A DNA stretch of 64,000 bases. It comes from Actinokineospora pegani. Its GTDB lineage: Bacteria > Actinomycetota > Actinomycetes > Mycobacteriales > Pseudonocardiaceae. This document shows, one piece after another, positions 18,168 to 25,200 of this stretch. The notes beneath the pieces are model-generated. The model saw nothing but the letters and a program-made list of their open reading frames with translations, was not told the DNA's origin and searched no databases. The translations under genes and the position numbers were made by a program. Location of the stretch: positions 83,928 through 147,927 of the forward strand of contig NZ_WHOL01000039.1 of NCBI RefSeq assembly GCF_009745975.1, written 5' to 3'. Position 1 is the first letter of the stretch; every line of letters begins with the position of its first letter.

Positions 18168-18834
18168 ATCGGTGGGGCTCGCCGAGGATGCCGCGCAGCG
18201 CGGGCAGGACCGCGTCGAGGTCCCGGCTGGTGCGGAACACGACGATCGCGTCGTCGCCGTGTCCGGCGGGGCGGGCGGTGAACAGGTCGACCGTCTCGGT
18301 CAGGGCGGCCTCGAACTCGGCCTCCGGGGCGCTGGTGACCCCGCGCAGCCAGCGGCGCAGGACGTGGTTGTGCGCGGTGACCACGCCCGCCGCCATCAGT
18401 TCCGCCTTCAGCGCGGTCTCCGGCGTGCGGCCCATCCAGCCGTGCAGGAACTCGCGGAACAGGCGTTGGTAGCGCTGCAACCCGGCGATCTCCCGCGCGC
18501 GCAGGGCGGGGACGCCGCGGGTCAGCCGGTAGCGGGCCAGGGCCAGGTCGCCCTCGGCCAGGTAGTGGCGCAGCACGAGCCGGGCGGCGTCGGTGACCGC
18601 GACCAGGGCGGTCTCCTGGCTCGACCCGGCGAGCCTGGCCTCGATCGCGCTCAGCAGGGCGTCGCGGTCGGGGAAGATGACGTCTTCCTTCGAGCGGAAC
18701 GTGCGGAAGAACGTGGTGCGGCCGACCTGGGCGCGGTCGGTGATGTCCTCGACCGTCGTCTGGTCGTAGCCGCGCTCCTCGAACAAGGCGAAGGCCGCAT
18801 CGATCATCCGGTCCTTGGCCGACCCCTCGGGCAT
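18166..18834 (-). CDS. TetR-family regulator
   Basis: The 222-aa regulator has a classic TetR helix-turn-helix at about residues 10-55: MIDAAFALFEERGYDQTTVEDI, RAQVGRTTFFRTF, then SKEDV. Its C-terminal helical domain recalls the large actinobacterial group annotated as AcrR/FadR-like. The ATG at 18834 is preferred over an upstream in-frame start at 18882 because GGAGG lies at good spacing. It is divergent from the hydroxyacyl-CoA/acyl-CoA dehydrogenase pair across a palindrome at 18919-18931, so control of beta-oxidation genes is likely. Confidence 0.88.
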   Translation of the reverse strand: MPEGSAKDRMIDAAFALFEERGYDQTTVEDITDRAQVGRTTFFRTFRSKEDVIFPDRDALLSAIEARLAGSSQETALVAVTDAARLVLRHYLAEGDLALARYRLTRGVPALRAREIAGLQRYQRLFREFLHGWMGRTPETALKAELMAAGVVTAHNHVLRRWLRGVTSAPEAEFEAALTETVDLFTARPAGHGDDAIVVFRTSRDLDAVLPALRGILGEPHR

Positions 18835-18918
18835 CCGCTCCTCCGCTCCGCTCGGGACAACCCTATTGGTGCCCCGCGACACCGGTGCCCCGGGACACAG
18901 CGACTCGACGAAACGGTG

Positions 18919-18931
18919 GGTACTAAGTACC
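18919..18931. promoter_or_regulatory. candidate TetR operator GGTAC-TAA-GTACC
   Basis: A perfect 5-3-5 inverted repeat lies in the 137-bp gap between the divergent TetR gene and the 3-hydroxyacyl-CoA dehydrogenase gene, 41 bp before the latter's start. The position allows it to repress both directions. It is inferred from symmetry and location. Confidence 0.55.
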
Positions 18932-18971
18932 GTCGAGGTGGAATCCAGTTCCAGGGAAGCGGGGTCGCGGG

Positions 18972-19820
18972 ATGGCGTTGCGGCGGGTCGGTGTCGTGGG
19001 GTGCGGGCTGATGGGCGCCGGCATCGCGGAGGTCTGCGCGCGCGCAGACCTGGACGTGGTGGTCGTCGAGTCCGGCGCGGCGGCCGCGGCCGCGGGCCGG
19101 GCGCGGCTGGCGGCCTCGCTCGAGCGCGCCGAGACCAAGGGCAAGGTCGCCGACGCCGCCGCGGTGCTCGACCGCGTCCGGCTCACCACCTCGCTCGACG
19201 AACTGGCCGACCGCGACCTGGTCATCGAGGCGATCGTGGAGGACGCGGCGGCCAAGGTCGAGCTGTTCGCCAAGCTCGACGCCATCGTGTCCGCGCCGGG
19301 GGCGCTGCTGGCCTCCAACACCTCGTCCATCCCGATCATGAAGCTGGCCACCGCCACCCAGCGGCCCACCCACGTGCTGGGCATCCACTTCTTCAACCCC
19401 GTGCCGGTGCTGCCGCTGGTCGAGCTGGTGCCCAGCCTGCTCACCCTGGACGAGACCACCGACCGGGCCGCCGAGTTCGTCGGCGCCGTGCTGGGCAAGC
19501 ACGCCATCCGCAGCAAGGACCGCGCGGGCTTCGTCGTCAACGCCCTGCTGATCCCGTTCATCCTCGCCGCCATCCGGATGCTCGAGTCCGGCTTCGCCGA
19601 GCGCGACGACATCGACGCGGGCCTCGTGCGCGGCGCCGCGCACCCGCAGGGCCCGCTGGCGCTGGCCGACCTGATCGGCCTCGACACGACCAAGGCCGTC
19701 GCCGAGTCGCTGTACGAGGAGTTCAAGGAGCCGCTCTACGCCCCGCCCCCGCTGCTGGCCCGGATGGTCGACGCGGGCCTGCTCGGCCGCAAGACCGGCC
19801 GCGGCTTCTACACCTACTGA
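18972..19820 (+). CDS. 3-hydroxybutyryl/3-hydroxyacyl-CoA dehydrogenase
   Basis: This 282-aa enzyme reversibly oxidises (S)-3-hydroxyacyl-CoA to 3-oxoacyl-CoA with NAD(P). The Rossmann motif GCGLMG is at residues 10-15. The catalytic histidine lies in GIHFFNPVPVLPLVELV, and ASNTSS and the C-terminal RKTGRGFYTY are standard. The length matches stand-alone Hbd/FadB2 proteins. It is followed after 13 bp by an acyl-CoA dehydrogenase, so the pair probably serves fatty-acid or CoA-thioester breakdown under the divergent TetR regulator. Confidence 0.93.
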   Translation: MALRRVGVVGCGLMGAGIAEVCARADLDVVVVESGAAAAAAGRARLAASLERAETKGKVADAAAVLDRVRLTTSLDELADRDLVIEAIVEDAAAKVELFAKLDAIVSAPGALLASNTSSIPIMKLATATQRPTHVLGIHFFNPVPVLPLVELVPSLLTLDETTDRAAEFVGAVLGKHAIRSKDRAGFVVNALLIPFILAAIRMLESGFAERDDIDAGLVRGAAHPQGPLALADLIGLDTTKAVAESLYEEFKEPLYAPPPLLARMVDAGLLGRKTGRGFYTY

Positions 19821-19833
19821 GAGGAGGCCCAGG

Positions 19834-20988
19834 ATGACCTTTGACCTGTTCCGCACCACCGACGACCACGACGCCCTGCGTGCGGCGGTCCGCGAACTCG
19901 CCGATGAGCGGATCGCCCCGCACGCGGCGGAGGTCGACGAGCTGGCCCAGTTCCCGAAAGCCGCCTACGACGCCTTGGTGGCCTCGGACTTCCACGCCCC
20001 GCACGTGCCGGAGGAGTACGGCGGCGCCGGGGCCGACGCGCTGGCGACGTGCGTCGTCATCGAGGAGGTCGCCCGGGCCTGCGCGTCCTCGTCGCTGATC
20101 CCGGCGGTCAACAAGCTGGGCAGCCTGCCGCTGATGCTCGCCGGGTCCGAGGAGCTCAAGCGCCGGTACCTGCCGCCCTTGGCCTCCGGGGACGCCCTGT
20201 TCTCCTACGGCCTGTCCGAGCGCGACGCCGGGTCCGACACCGCCTCGATGCGCTGCCGCGCCACCCCGACCGGCGACGGCTGGGTGCTCAACGGCCAGAA
20301 GTCGTGGATCACCAACGCGGGCGAGTCCGAGTACTACACCGTCCTGGCCGTCACCGACCCCGACGGCACGCGCGGCAAGAACATCTCCGCCTTCGTCGTG
20401 GAGCGCTCCGACCCGGGCTTCACCTTCGGGGCCAAGGAGAAGAAGCTCGGCATCAAGGGCTCACCCACCCGCGAACTGCTCTTCGACAACGTCCCGGTCC
20501 CCGGCGACCGCATCATCGGCGAGCCCGGCCAAGGTCTCAAGATCGCCCTGCGCACCCTCGACCACACCAGGGTCACCATCGCCGCCCAGGCCGTCGGCAT
20601 CGCCCAGGGCGCGCTCGACCACGCCGTGGCCTACGTCAAGGAGCGCAGGCAGTTCGGCAGGAGCATCGCCGACTTCCAGGGCATCCAGTTCATGCTCGCC
20701 GACATGGCCATGGCCGTCGAGACCGCCCGCCAGATGGTCTACGTCGCCGCCGCGAAGTCCGAACGCGACGACCGCGACCTGGCCTTCTTCGGCGCCGCGG
20801 CCAAGTGCAACGCCTCGGACGTGGCCATGAGGGTCACGACGGACGCGGTGCAGCTACTCGGCGGGTACGGGTACACGCAGGACTTCCCGCTGGAGCGCAT
20901 GATGCGCGATGCCAAGATCACCCAGATCTACGAGGGCACCAACCAGATCCAGCGCGTCGTCATGGCCCGCCACCTGCTCAAGGGCTGA
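19834..20988 (+). CDS. acyl-CoA dehydrogenase
   Basis: The 384-aa FAD enzyme introduces the alpha-beta double bond into acyl-CoA. Typical features are SYGLSERDAGSD, NGQKSWITNAG, EKKLGIKGSPTRELLFDNVPVPGD, ERRQFGRSIADFQG, LLGGYGYTQDFPLERMMRDAK and IYEGTNQIQ, with the catalytic-base Glu in YEGT near residue 365. These are short-chain/butyryl or branched-chain type features. AGGAGG lies just before the ATG. A strong bidirectional terminator follows at 21026-21068. Confidence 0.95.
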   Translation: MTFDLFRTTDDHDALRAAVRELADERIAPHAAEVDELAQFPKAAYDALVASDFHAPHVPEEYGGAGADALATCVVIEEVARACASSSLIPAVNKLGSLPLMLAGSEELKRRYLPPLASGDALFSYGLSERDAGSDTASMRCRATPTGDGWVLNGQKSWITNAGESEYYTVLAVTDPDGTRGKNISAFVVERSDPGFTFGAKEKKLGIKGSPTRELLFDNVPVPGDRIIGEPGQGLKIALRTLDHTRVTIAAQAVGIAQGALDHAVAYVKERRQFGRSIADFQGIQFMLADMAMAVETARQMVYVAAAKSERDDRDLAFFGAAAKCNASDVAMRVTTDAVQLLGGYGYTQDFPLERMMRDAKITQIYEGTNQIQRVVMARHLLKG

Positions 20989-21025
20989 GCCGGCCTGCGT
21001 GCCGGTGGGGAACGCCTCTGCGCGG

Positions 21026-21068
21026 CAGGCGCTCGTCCTCGACGTGCGCCAGGGAGGACGAGCGCCTG
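21026..21068. terminator. bidirectional hairpin terminator
   Basis: A perfect 15-bp stem (21026-21040 with 21054-21068) with a 13-nt loop lies between two convergent genes, the acyl-CoA dehydrogenase ending at 20988 and the oxidoreductase ending at 21095. It can serve both transcripts. Confidence 0.8.
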
Positions 21069-21094
21069 TCCGCGGCCCCGCCGCCAACGAGAAG

Positions 21095-22019
21095 TCAGAC
21101 GGTCAGCACGAGTTTGCCGGTGACCCGGCCGCTCTCGCCGACCTCGTGCGCCTTCCCGGCCTCGGCGAGGGGGAACTCCTGGTCGACGTGCACGCGGAGC
21201 TTGCCCGCCTCGACCAGGTCGACGAGGCCGAGCAGGCCCATCCGGTCCGGCTCGACCAGCAACGGCGCGGTGCGCACACCCCGCTCCTCCGCGGCGGCCA
21301 CGACGCTGTCGGCCAGGCCGCCGGGGAAGGCGATCAGCAGGCCGCCGGGCTTGACCGAGGGCAGCCACCGCAGGTCGCTGTCCGCGCCGACCAGGCCGAG
21401 CACGAGGTCCAGGCCACCCACCTCGACGCCGGGGTCGTGGTAGTCGATGGGCTCGTCGACGCCGAGGGAGCGGAGGAAGTCGTGCTTGGCCGCGCTGGCG
21501 GTGCCCAGCACGTGCGCGCCGCGGGCCTTGGCGATCTGCACGGCCAGGTGACCGACCCCGCCCGCGGCGGCGTCGACCAGGACCCGTTGCCCCGGCCGCA
21601 GGTCGGCGACGACCACCAGGCCCTGCCACGCCGTCAGGCCCGCCAGCGGCAGCCCCGCCGCCTCGGTGTGCGAGAGCGCCCGCGGCTTGCGCACGAAGTG
21701 GCGCGACGGCGCGGTCACGTACTCCGCGTACGCGGCGGCCTCGCGGGGGAACCACGGCATCCCCAGGACCTCGTCGCCCACGGTGACCCCGGTGGCCCCG
21801 AAGCCGACCTCCTCGACGACCCCGGAGACGTCCCAGCCCACCGAGTACGGCGGCGTGCCGAGGAAGACCTCCTGCGCCCGCGACTTCCAGTCCACCGGGT
21901 TGAGGCCTGCGGCGCGCACCCGCACCAGCACCTCGGTCGGGCCGGGGACGGGGTCGGTCCACCTCGACCACCCGCAGCACCTCGGGGCCGCCGAACTCCT
22001 GCTGGGTCACCTCGCGCAT
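21095..22019 (-). pseudogene. quinone oxidoreductase/zinc-less ADH, single frameshift
   Basis: This is a medium-chain reductase with AAGLNPVDWKSR, the NADP loop VLVDAAAGGVGHLAVQIAKA and a C-terminal LVEAGKLRVHVDQEFPLAEA. The intact frame only starts at 21931. The missing N-terminus (MREVTQQEFGGPEVLRVVEV) is in another frame starting at ATG 22019. Removing one G from the run at 21950-21953 restores a 307-aa protein of exactly the expected length. This is either a recent inactivating mutation or a homopolymer sequencing error. The adjacent divergent HxlR gene is also damaged. Confidence 0.8.
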
Positions 22020-22040
22020 GCCCTGCTCACTCCTTCGTCG

Positions 22041-22346
22041 ATGGACTCCGCGCCATCTTGGGGCCTGGAGCGGGGGCCGCACCGCTTCGGCGAGCTGCGC
22101 CGGTCCGTGGACGGCATCAGCCAGAAGACGCTCACCCAGAACCTGCGCAACCCGGAGCGCGACGGCTTCGTCACCCGCACCGTCTACCCGACGACGCCAC
22201 CCACGGTCGAGTACGCGCTGACCCCGATGGGCGCCGAGGTCAGCGCGTACCTGACCGCGCTGAGCGCGTGGTCGCAGGCCGACTTCTCCCGCATCCGCAC
22301 CGCCCGCGACGCCTACGACACCCGTTCGCTCGACCCCGTCACCTGA
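22041..22346 (+). pseudogene. HxlR-family regulator, N-terminally truncated
   Basis: The frame carries the HxlR winged helix: RGPHRFGELRRSVDGISQKTL, then TQNLRNPERDGFVTRTVYP, then VEYALTPMG. The usual 40-50 residues before RGPHRF, including the conserved Cys and GGKW helix, are absent, with only eight residues upstream. I cannot find them in another frame nearby, so a deletion is likely. HxlR proteins commonly sit divergent from NADPH oxidoreductases, which matches the neighbour. Short-form function cannot be excluded. Confidence 0.65.
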
Positions 22347-22430
22347 TCTGCCCGGTTTTTGTCCTTCACCCCCGGGGCCCCGTGGCCCTACAGTGCTGGC
22401 CTTGGCCACGGCGACACGGGATCGGGTGAA

Positions 22431-23360
22431 GTGAGCGGCAAGATCGCGTTCTGGTCGTACTCGCGCCACGACGACGAGGCGGAGGGACGCAGGATCCACC
22501 AGCTCGCGCTGGACATCGGCGAGCAGTTGCACCTGATCACCGGCGACCGGCTCAGCGCCTGGGTCGACCTCGACGACCTGGAGTGGGGCACTCCCTGGCG
22601 GGAGACGGTCGACGACGCGGTGACGGCGGTCGACTTCTTCGTCCCCATCGTGACCCCCCGCTACTTCCAGCGGCTGGAGTGCAGGCGGGAGCTGAACCTG
22701 TTCGTCCGGGGCAGGCGCCAGGTCTCCGGCAGCGCGCGCCTGCTCCCGATCCTGTACCAGGACCTGCGCGACGACCCCCTGACCGCCGCGGACCCCGCGG
22801 TCGCCGACATCCGGTCCATGCAGTACCGCGACTGGACCAAGGTCAAGCACCTCGAGCGCGACTCGCAGCCCTACCGCCAGGGCACGCACGGCATCGCCAC
22901 CAAGCTGGTCGAGCTGGCCGCGACGCCCGCCGGGCCGCTGCCCGCCGCCGCCGACCGCGCCCACCGGCTGGTCACCTCCGTCCTGCGCGGCCTGGTGGAC
23001 GTGACCGACCTGCTGGTCGCCGCCACCGCCGAGGGCGCCGACCCGGACTCGCTGGTGCCGCGGCTCAAGCAGCGCGCCCCCAAGCTGCTCGCGGCCGCCC
23101 ACGTGGTCAACGGCGACGTCTACGAGGCCCAGGTCCGCGCGAGCCGGGCGGGCGACGCGGAGCTGGACGCGGCGCTGGTCCGGCTCGGCGGTGTCCTCGC
23201 CGCCACGCTCGACCGGTGCGGCGAGGTCGCCGAGGCCATCCGGGCCTGGGGCAAGGGGGACGACCGGGTGCGCGACGCGCTGCGGCCGGTGGAGCTGGGC
23301 CTGCGGCTGGTCGCCGACGGGCGGGAGACGATCGAGCGGTGGACGGGGGGACGTCGGTGA
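22431..23360 (+). CDS. TIR-domain protein
   Basis: The 309-aa protein has an N-terminal TIR domain (about residues 3-125): KIAFWSYSRHDD, then LSAWVDLDDLEWGTPWRETVDDAV, VDFFVPIVTPRYF, and CRRELNLF, whose Glu87 lies at the usual NADase catalytic position. LLPILY follows. The C-terminal half (about 170-300) is helical and unrecognised. Bacterial TIR domains mostly cleave NAD+ or make signalling derivatives in defence systems. The GTG at 22431 is preferred because homology starts at KIAFWSYS. Its stop overlaps the next GTG, so the two proteins are made together. Confidence 0.82.
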   Translation: MSGKIAFWSYSRHDDEAEGRRIHQLALDIGEQLHLITGDRLSAWVDLDDLEWGTPWRETVDDAVTAVDFFVPIVTPRYFQRLECRRELNLFVRGRRQVSGSARLLPILYQDLRDDPLTAADPAVADIRSMQYRDWTKVKHLERDSQPYRQGTHGIATKLVELAATPAGPLPAAADRAHRLVTSVLRGLVDVTDLLVAATAEGADPDSLVPRLKQRAPKLLAAAHVVNGDVYEAQVRASRAGDAELDAALVRLGGVLAATLDRCGEVAEAIRAWGKGDDRVRDALRPVELGLRLVADGRETIERWTGGRR

Positions 23361-23698
23361 CTGACGACCAGGGGCGGTTCCGCGACCGGGCGCGCGACCT
23401 GCGCGGCAGGCTGCGCGAGGTCGAGGCCGACCCGGGCCTGCCGCTCGACGAGGTGGTCGACGGCGTCGCCGAGTTGGTCAGCGCCGCCCTCGACCACGTG
23501 CACGCGGTGATCACCGCCGCCGCCTCGGTCGACGCCCCCGCCCCGAGCGCGCGGCGCCCCGCCGCCCGGCCCCGCGATCCCGAACCAGAGGCCCGCCCCG
23601 CGACGGTGCGCAACATCGTCAGCGGCGGCCACCACGGCTCGATCATCCAGGCGGGCCAGATCCACGGCTCCGTCCACTACAACGACTCCGGCCGCTGA
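23357..23698 (+). CDS. small partner protein with SGxxxGxxxQAGxIxG motif
   Basis: The 113-aa protein is coupled to the TIR gene by a GTGA overlap. Residues 1-55 form a charged helix pair (FRDRARDLRGRLREVEADPG, then LDEVVDGVAELVSAALDHV). A Pro/Arg/Ala linker follows. The C-terminus reads RNIVSGGHHGSIIQAGQI then HGSVHYN, a motif I know from the ends of many actinobacterial TIR, NB-ARC and TPR conflict proteins. It may be an adaptor or sensor for the TIR enzyme (inference). The last 22 bp overlap the convergent GNAT gene. Confidence 0.7.
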   Translation: MTDDQGRFRDRARDLRGRLREVEADPGLPLDEVVDGVAELVSAALDHVHAVITAAASVDAPAPSARRPAARPRDPEPEARPATVRNIVSGGHHGSIIQAGQIHGSVHYNDSGR

Positions 23699-24300
23699 TC
23701 CCGAGTCCGGTTCAACGGCCGGACCAGGGTGAGGGCGGCGTCGGTGCTGGGGCGCTCGGTGAAGCCGAGGCGGTGGTAGAAGGCGATCGCGCGGGTGTTG
23801 GCGCGGTGGACGCCCAGGTGGACGCCGGGGGCGCCCGCGGCGGCGAGGGCTTCGAGCATGGTCGTCAGGAGGAGCTTGCCCGCGCCCCGGCCCTGCAGGC
23901 GGGGGAGCAGGTCGATGTGGAAGTGGGCGGGGTGCTCGCGCAGGATCCCTGGGTCCGCGCGTCGGGGGGAGTGGATGTGCCGGATGACGCGGCCCTCGAA
24001 GGTGTCCGCGTCGGTCGGCGGGTAGCGGGGGCGCAGGGCGGGCCACCAGTGGTCTTCGCACCAGCGCTCCAGGGCGGCGGTGTCGGGGGTGCCGACCACG
24101 TAGCCCGCGACGCCCCGGTCGTCGACGCCGACGAAGCCGAGCGCGTGCGGGGACACGGCGTAGGGGCTGGCGTAGGCCTTGCCGATCAGTGCGGGGTCGG
24201 TGAAGTCCGCGGTGGCGTCGCCGCCGGTCTCGGTGCCGGTGCGCAGGCAGATGTCGGCCAGGGCCGGTTCGTCCGCGGCGGTCGTGCGGCGGACGATCAC
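23677..24300 (-). CDS. GNAT N-acetyltransferase
   Basis: The 207-aa acetyltransferase begins VIVRRTTAADEPALADICLRTG. Its acetyl-CoA-binding motif A is HIDLLPRLQGRGAGKLLLTTML, and motif B is GVHLGVHRANTRAIAFYHRLGF. The EDHWWPALRPRYP segment is shared with GNATs similar to the bacterial relatives of the NCOAT acetyltransferase-like domain. The substrate is unknown. The GTG at 24300 marks where family similarity starts. It is convergent with the TIR operon and divergent from the RibD-like gene. Confidence 0.87.
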   Translation of the reverse strand: MIVRRTTAADEPALADICLRTGTETGGDATADFTDPALIGKAYASPYAVSPHALGFVGVDDRGVAGYVVGTPDTAALERWCEDHWWPALRPRYPPTDADTFEGRVIRHIHSPRRADPGILREHPAHFHIDLLPRLQGRGAGKLLLTTMLEALAAAGAPGVHLGVHRANTRAIAFYHRLGFTERPSTDAALTLVRPLNRTRDQRPESL

Positions 24301-24501
24301 GTGATCAGTCCCGGTAGGACTGTTGCGGGCACGGCGCACCTCCTGTCGGGGCACCCAGTCAAACGGGGCCTCGACGGGTTCGTCAAGCAGACGGGACTGT
24401 CGGTGGGCGGCGGTACGGTCCCGCCACCGACGAGGACCCCGCCGCCCACGAGAACGGAGTGTCACACGGCCGACACCGAACCGCAGAACGCCGCCGGGAA
24501 G

Positions 24502-25014
24502 GTGCTCTGGCACTTCACGATGTCCCTGGACGGCTTCGTCGCGGGCCCGGACCACGGCATGGACTGGTTGACCGGCATGGCGTTCCGGCCGGGCTTGACC
24601 GAGGAGTACGCCGCGACGACGGGCGCGGTGCCGGGCGGCCGCGCCGGGTGGGACGCCTCGCCGGACCCGCGGCTCTACGGCGGGGCGTGGACCGGGCCGG
24701 TCTTCGTGCTCACCCACCACCCGCGGGACGCCCCGGCCGTCGAGGGCGTGACCTTCCTCGACCGCGACCCCGCCGAGGCGGTGCGGATCGGGCTGGCGGC
24801 GGCCGGGGGCAAGAACCTGGAGGTGCTGTCGCCGACCATCGGCCGCCAACTGCTCGACCTCGGCCTCATCGACGAGATCGACATCCACCTGGCGCCCGTG
24901 CTGCTCGGCGCGGGCATCCGGCTCTACGACAACCCCGGCGCCACGCCCGCCCGGCTGCTCGGCACGGGCGCCGATCCCACGGCGGTGGTGAACCTGCGGT
25001 ACAGGCCGGTCTGA
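24502..25014 (+). CDS. RibD C-terminal/dihydrofolate-reductase-like protein
   Basis: Family features are WHFTMSLDGFVAGPDHGMDW, GGAWTGPVFVLTH, GVTFLD, LSPTIGRQLLDLGLIDEI and HLAPVLLGAGIRLYD. These are NADPH-dependent reductase-fold proteins, mostly of unknown substrate and often found in actinomycetes. The start is uncertain: GTG 24502 (VLWHFTM) fits homology, but ribosome binding is poor. ATG 24520 or an upstream start in the same open frame are alternatives. A terminator hairpin follows at 25152-25190. Confidence 0.75.
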   Translation: MLWHFTMSLDGFVAGPDHGMDWLTGMAFRPGLTEEYAATTGAVPGGRAGWDASPDPRLYGGAWTGPVFVLTHHPRDAPAVEGVTFLDRDPAEAVRIGLAAAGGKNLEVLSPTIGRQLLDLGLIDEIDIHLAPVLLGAGIRLYDNPGATPARLLGTGADPTAVVNLRYRPV

Positions 25015-25082
25015 GATCGGTTGCCGCGCAACGACCCCGGTCGGCATGGAGCGTGCGGTCGAGCGAGCCGAGGCCGCTGGGA

Positions 25083-25104
25083 GCGCGGCGGGACAAAGCC
25101 GCGC
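25083..25104. terminator. hairpin between convergent genes
   Basis: GCGCGGC and GCCGCGC pair as a 7-bp stem around an 8-nt loop, 69 bp after the RibD-like gene. It is weaker than the hairpin at 25152-25190 and may act with it. Confidence 0.4.
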
Positions 25105-25151
25105 CGTGGGGGCGGGAGCAGCCTGGTCCGCGCCGGTCGTGGCGGACCAGT

Positions 25152-25190
25152 CGCGGTCCCGTCCTGGCCGCCGGACAGGGCGGGACCGCG
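25152..25190. terminator. hairpin terminator
   Basis: A 15-bp stem with one mismatch (25152-25166 with 25176-25190) and a 9-nt loop lies 11 bp beyond the stop of the minus-strand UvrA-like gene. It is also downstream of the plus-strand RibD-like gene, so it can serve both. Confidence 0.75.
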
Positions 25191-25200
25191 TCGAGGACTG

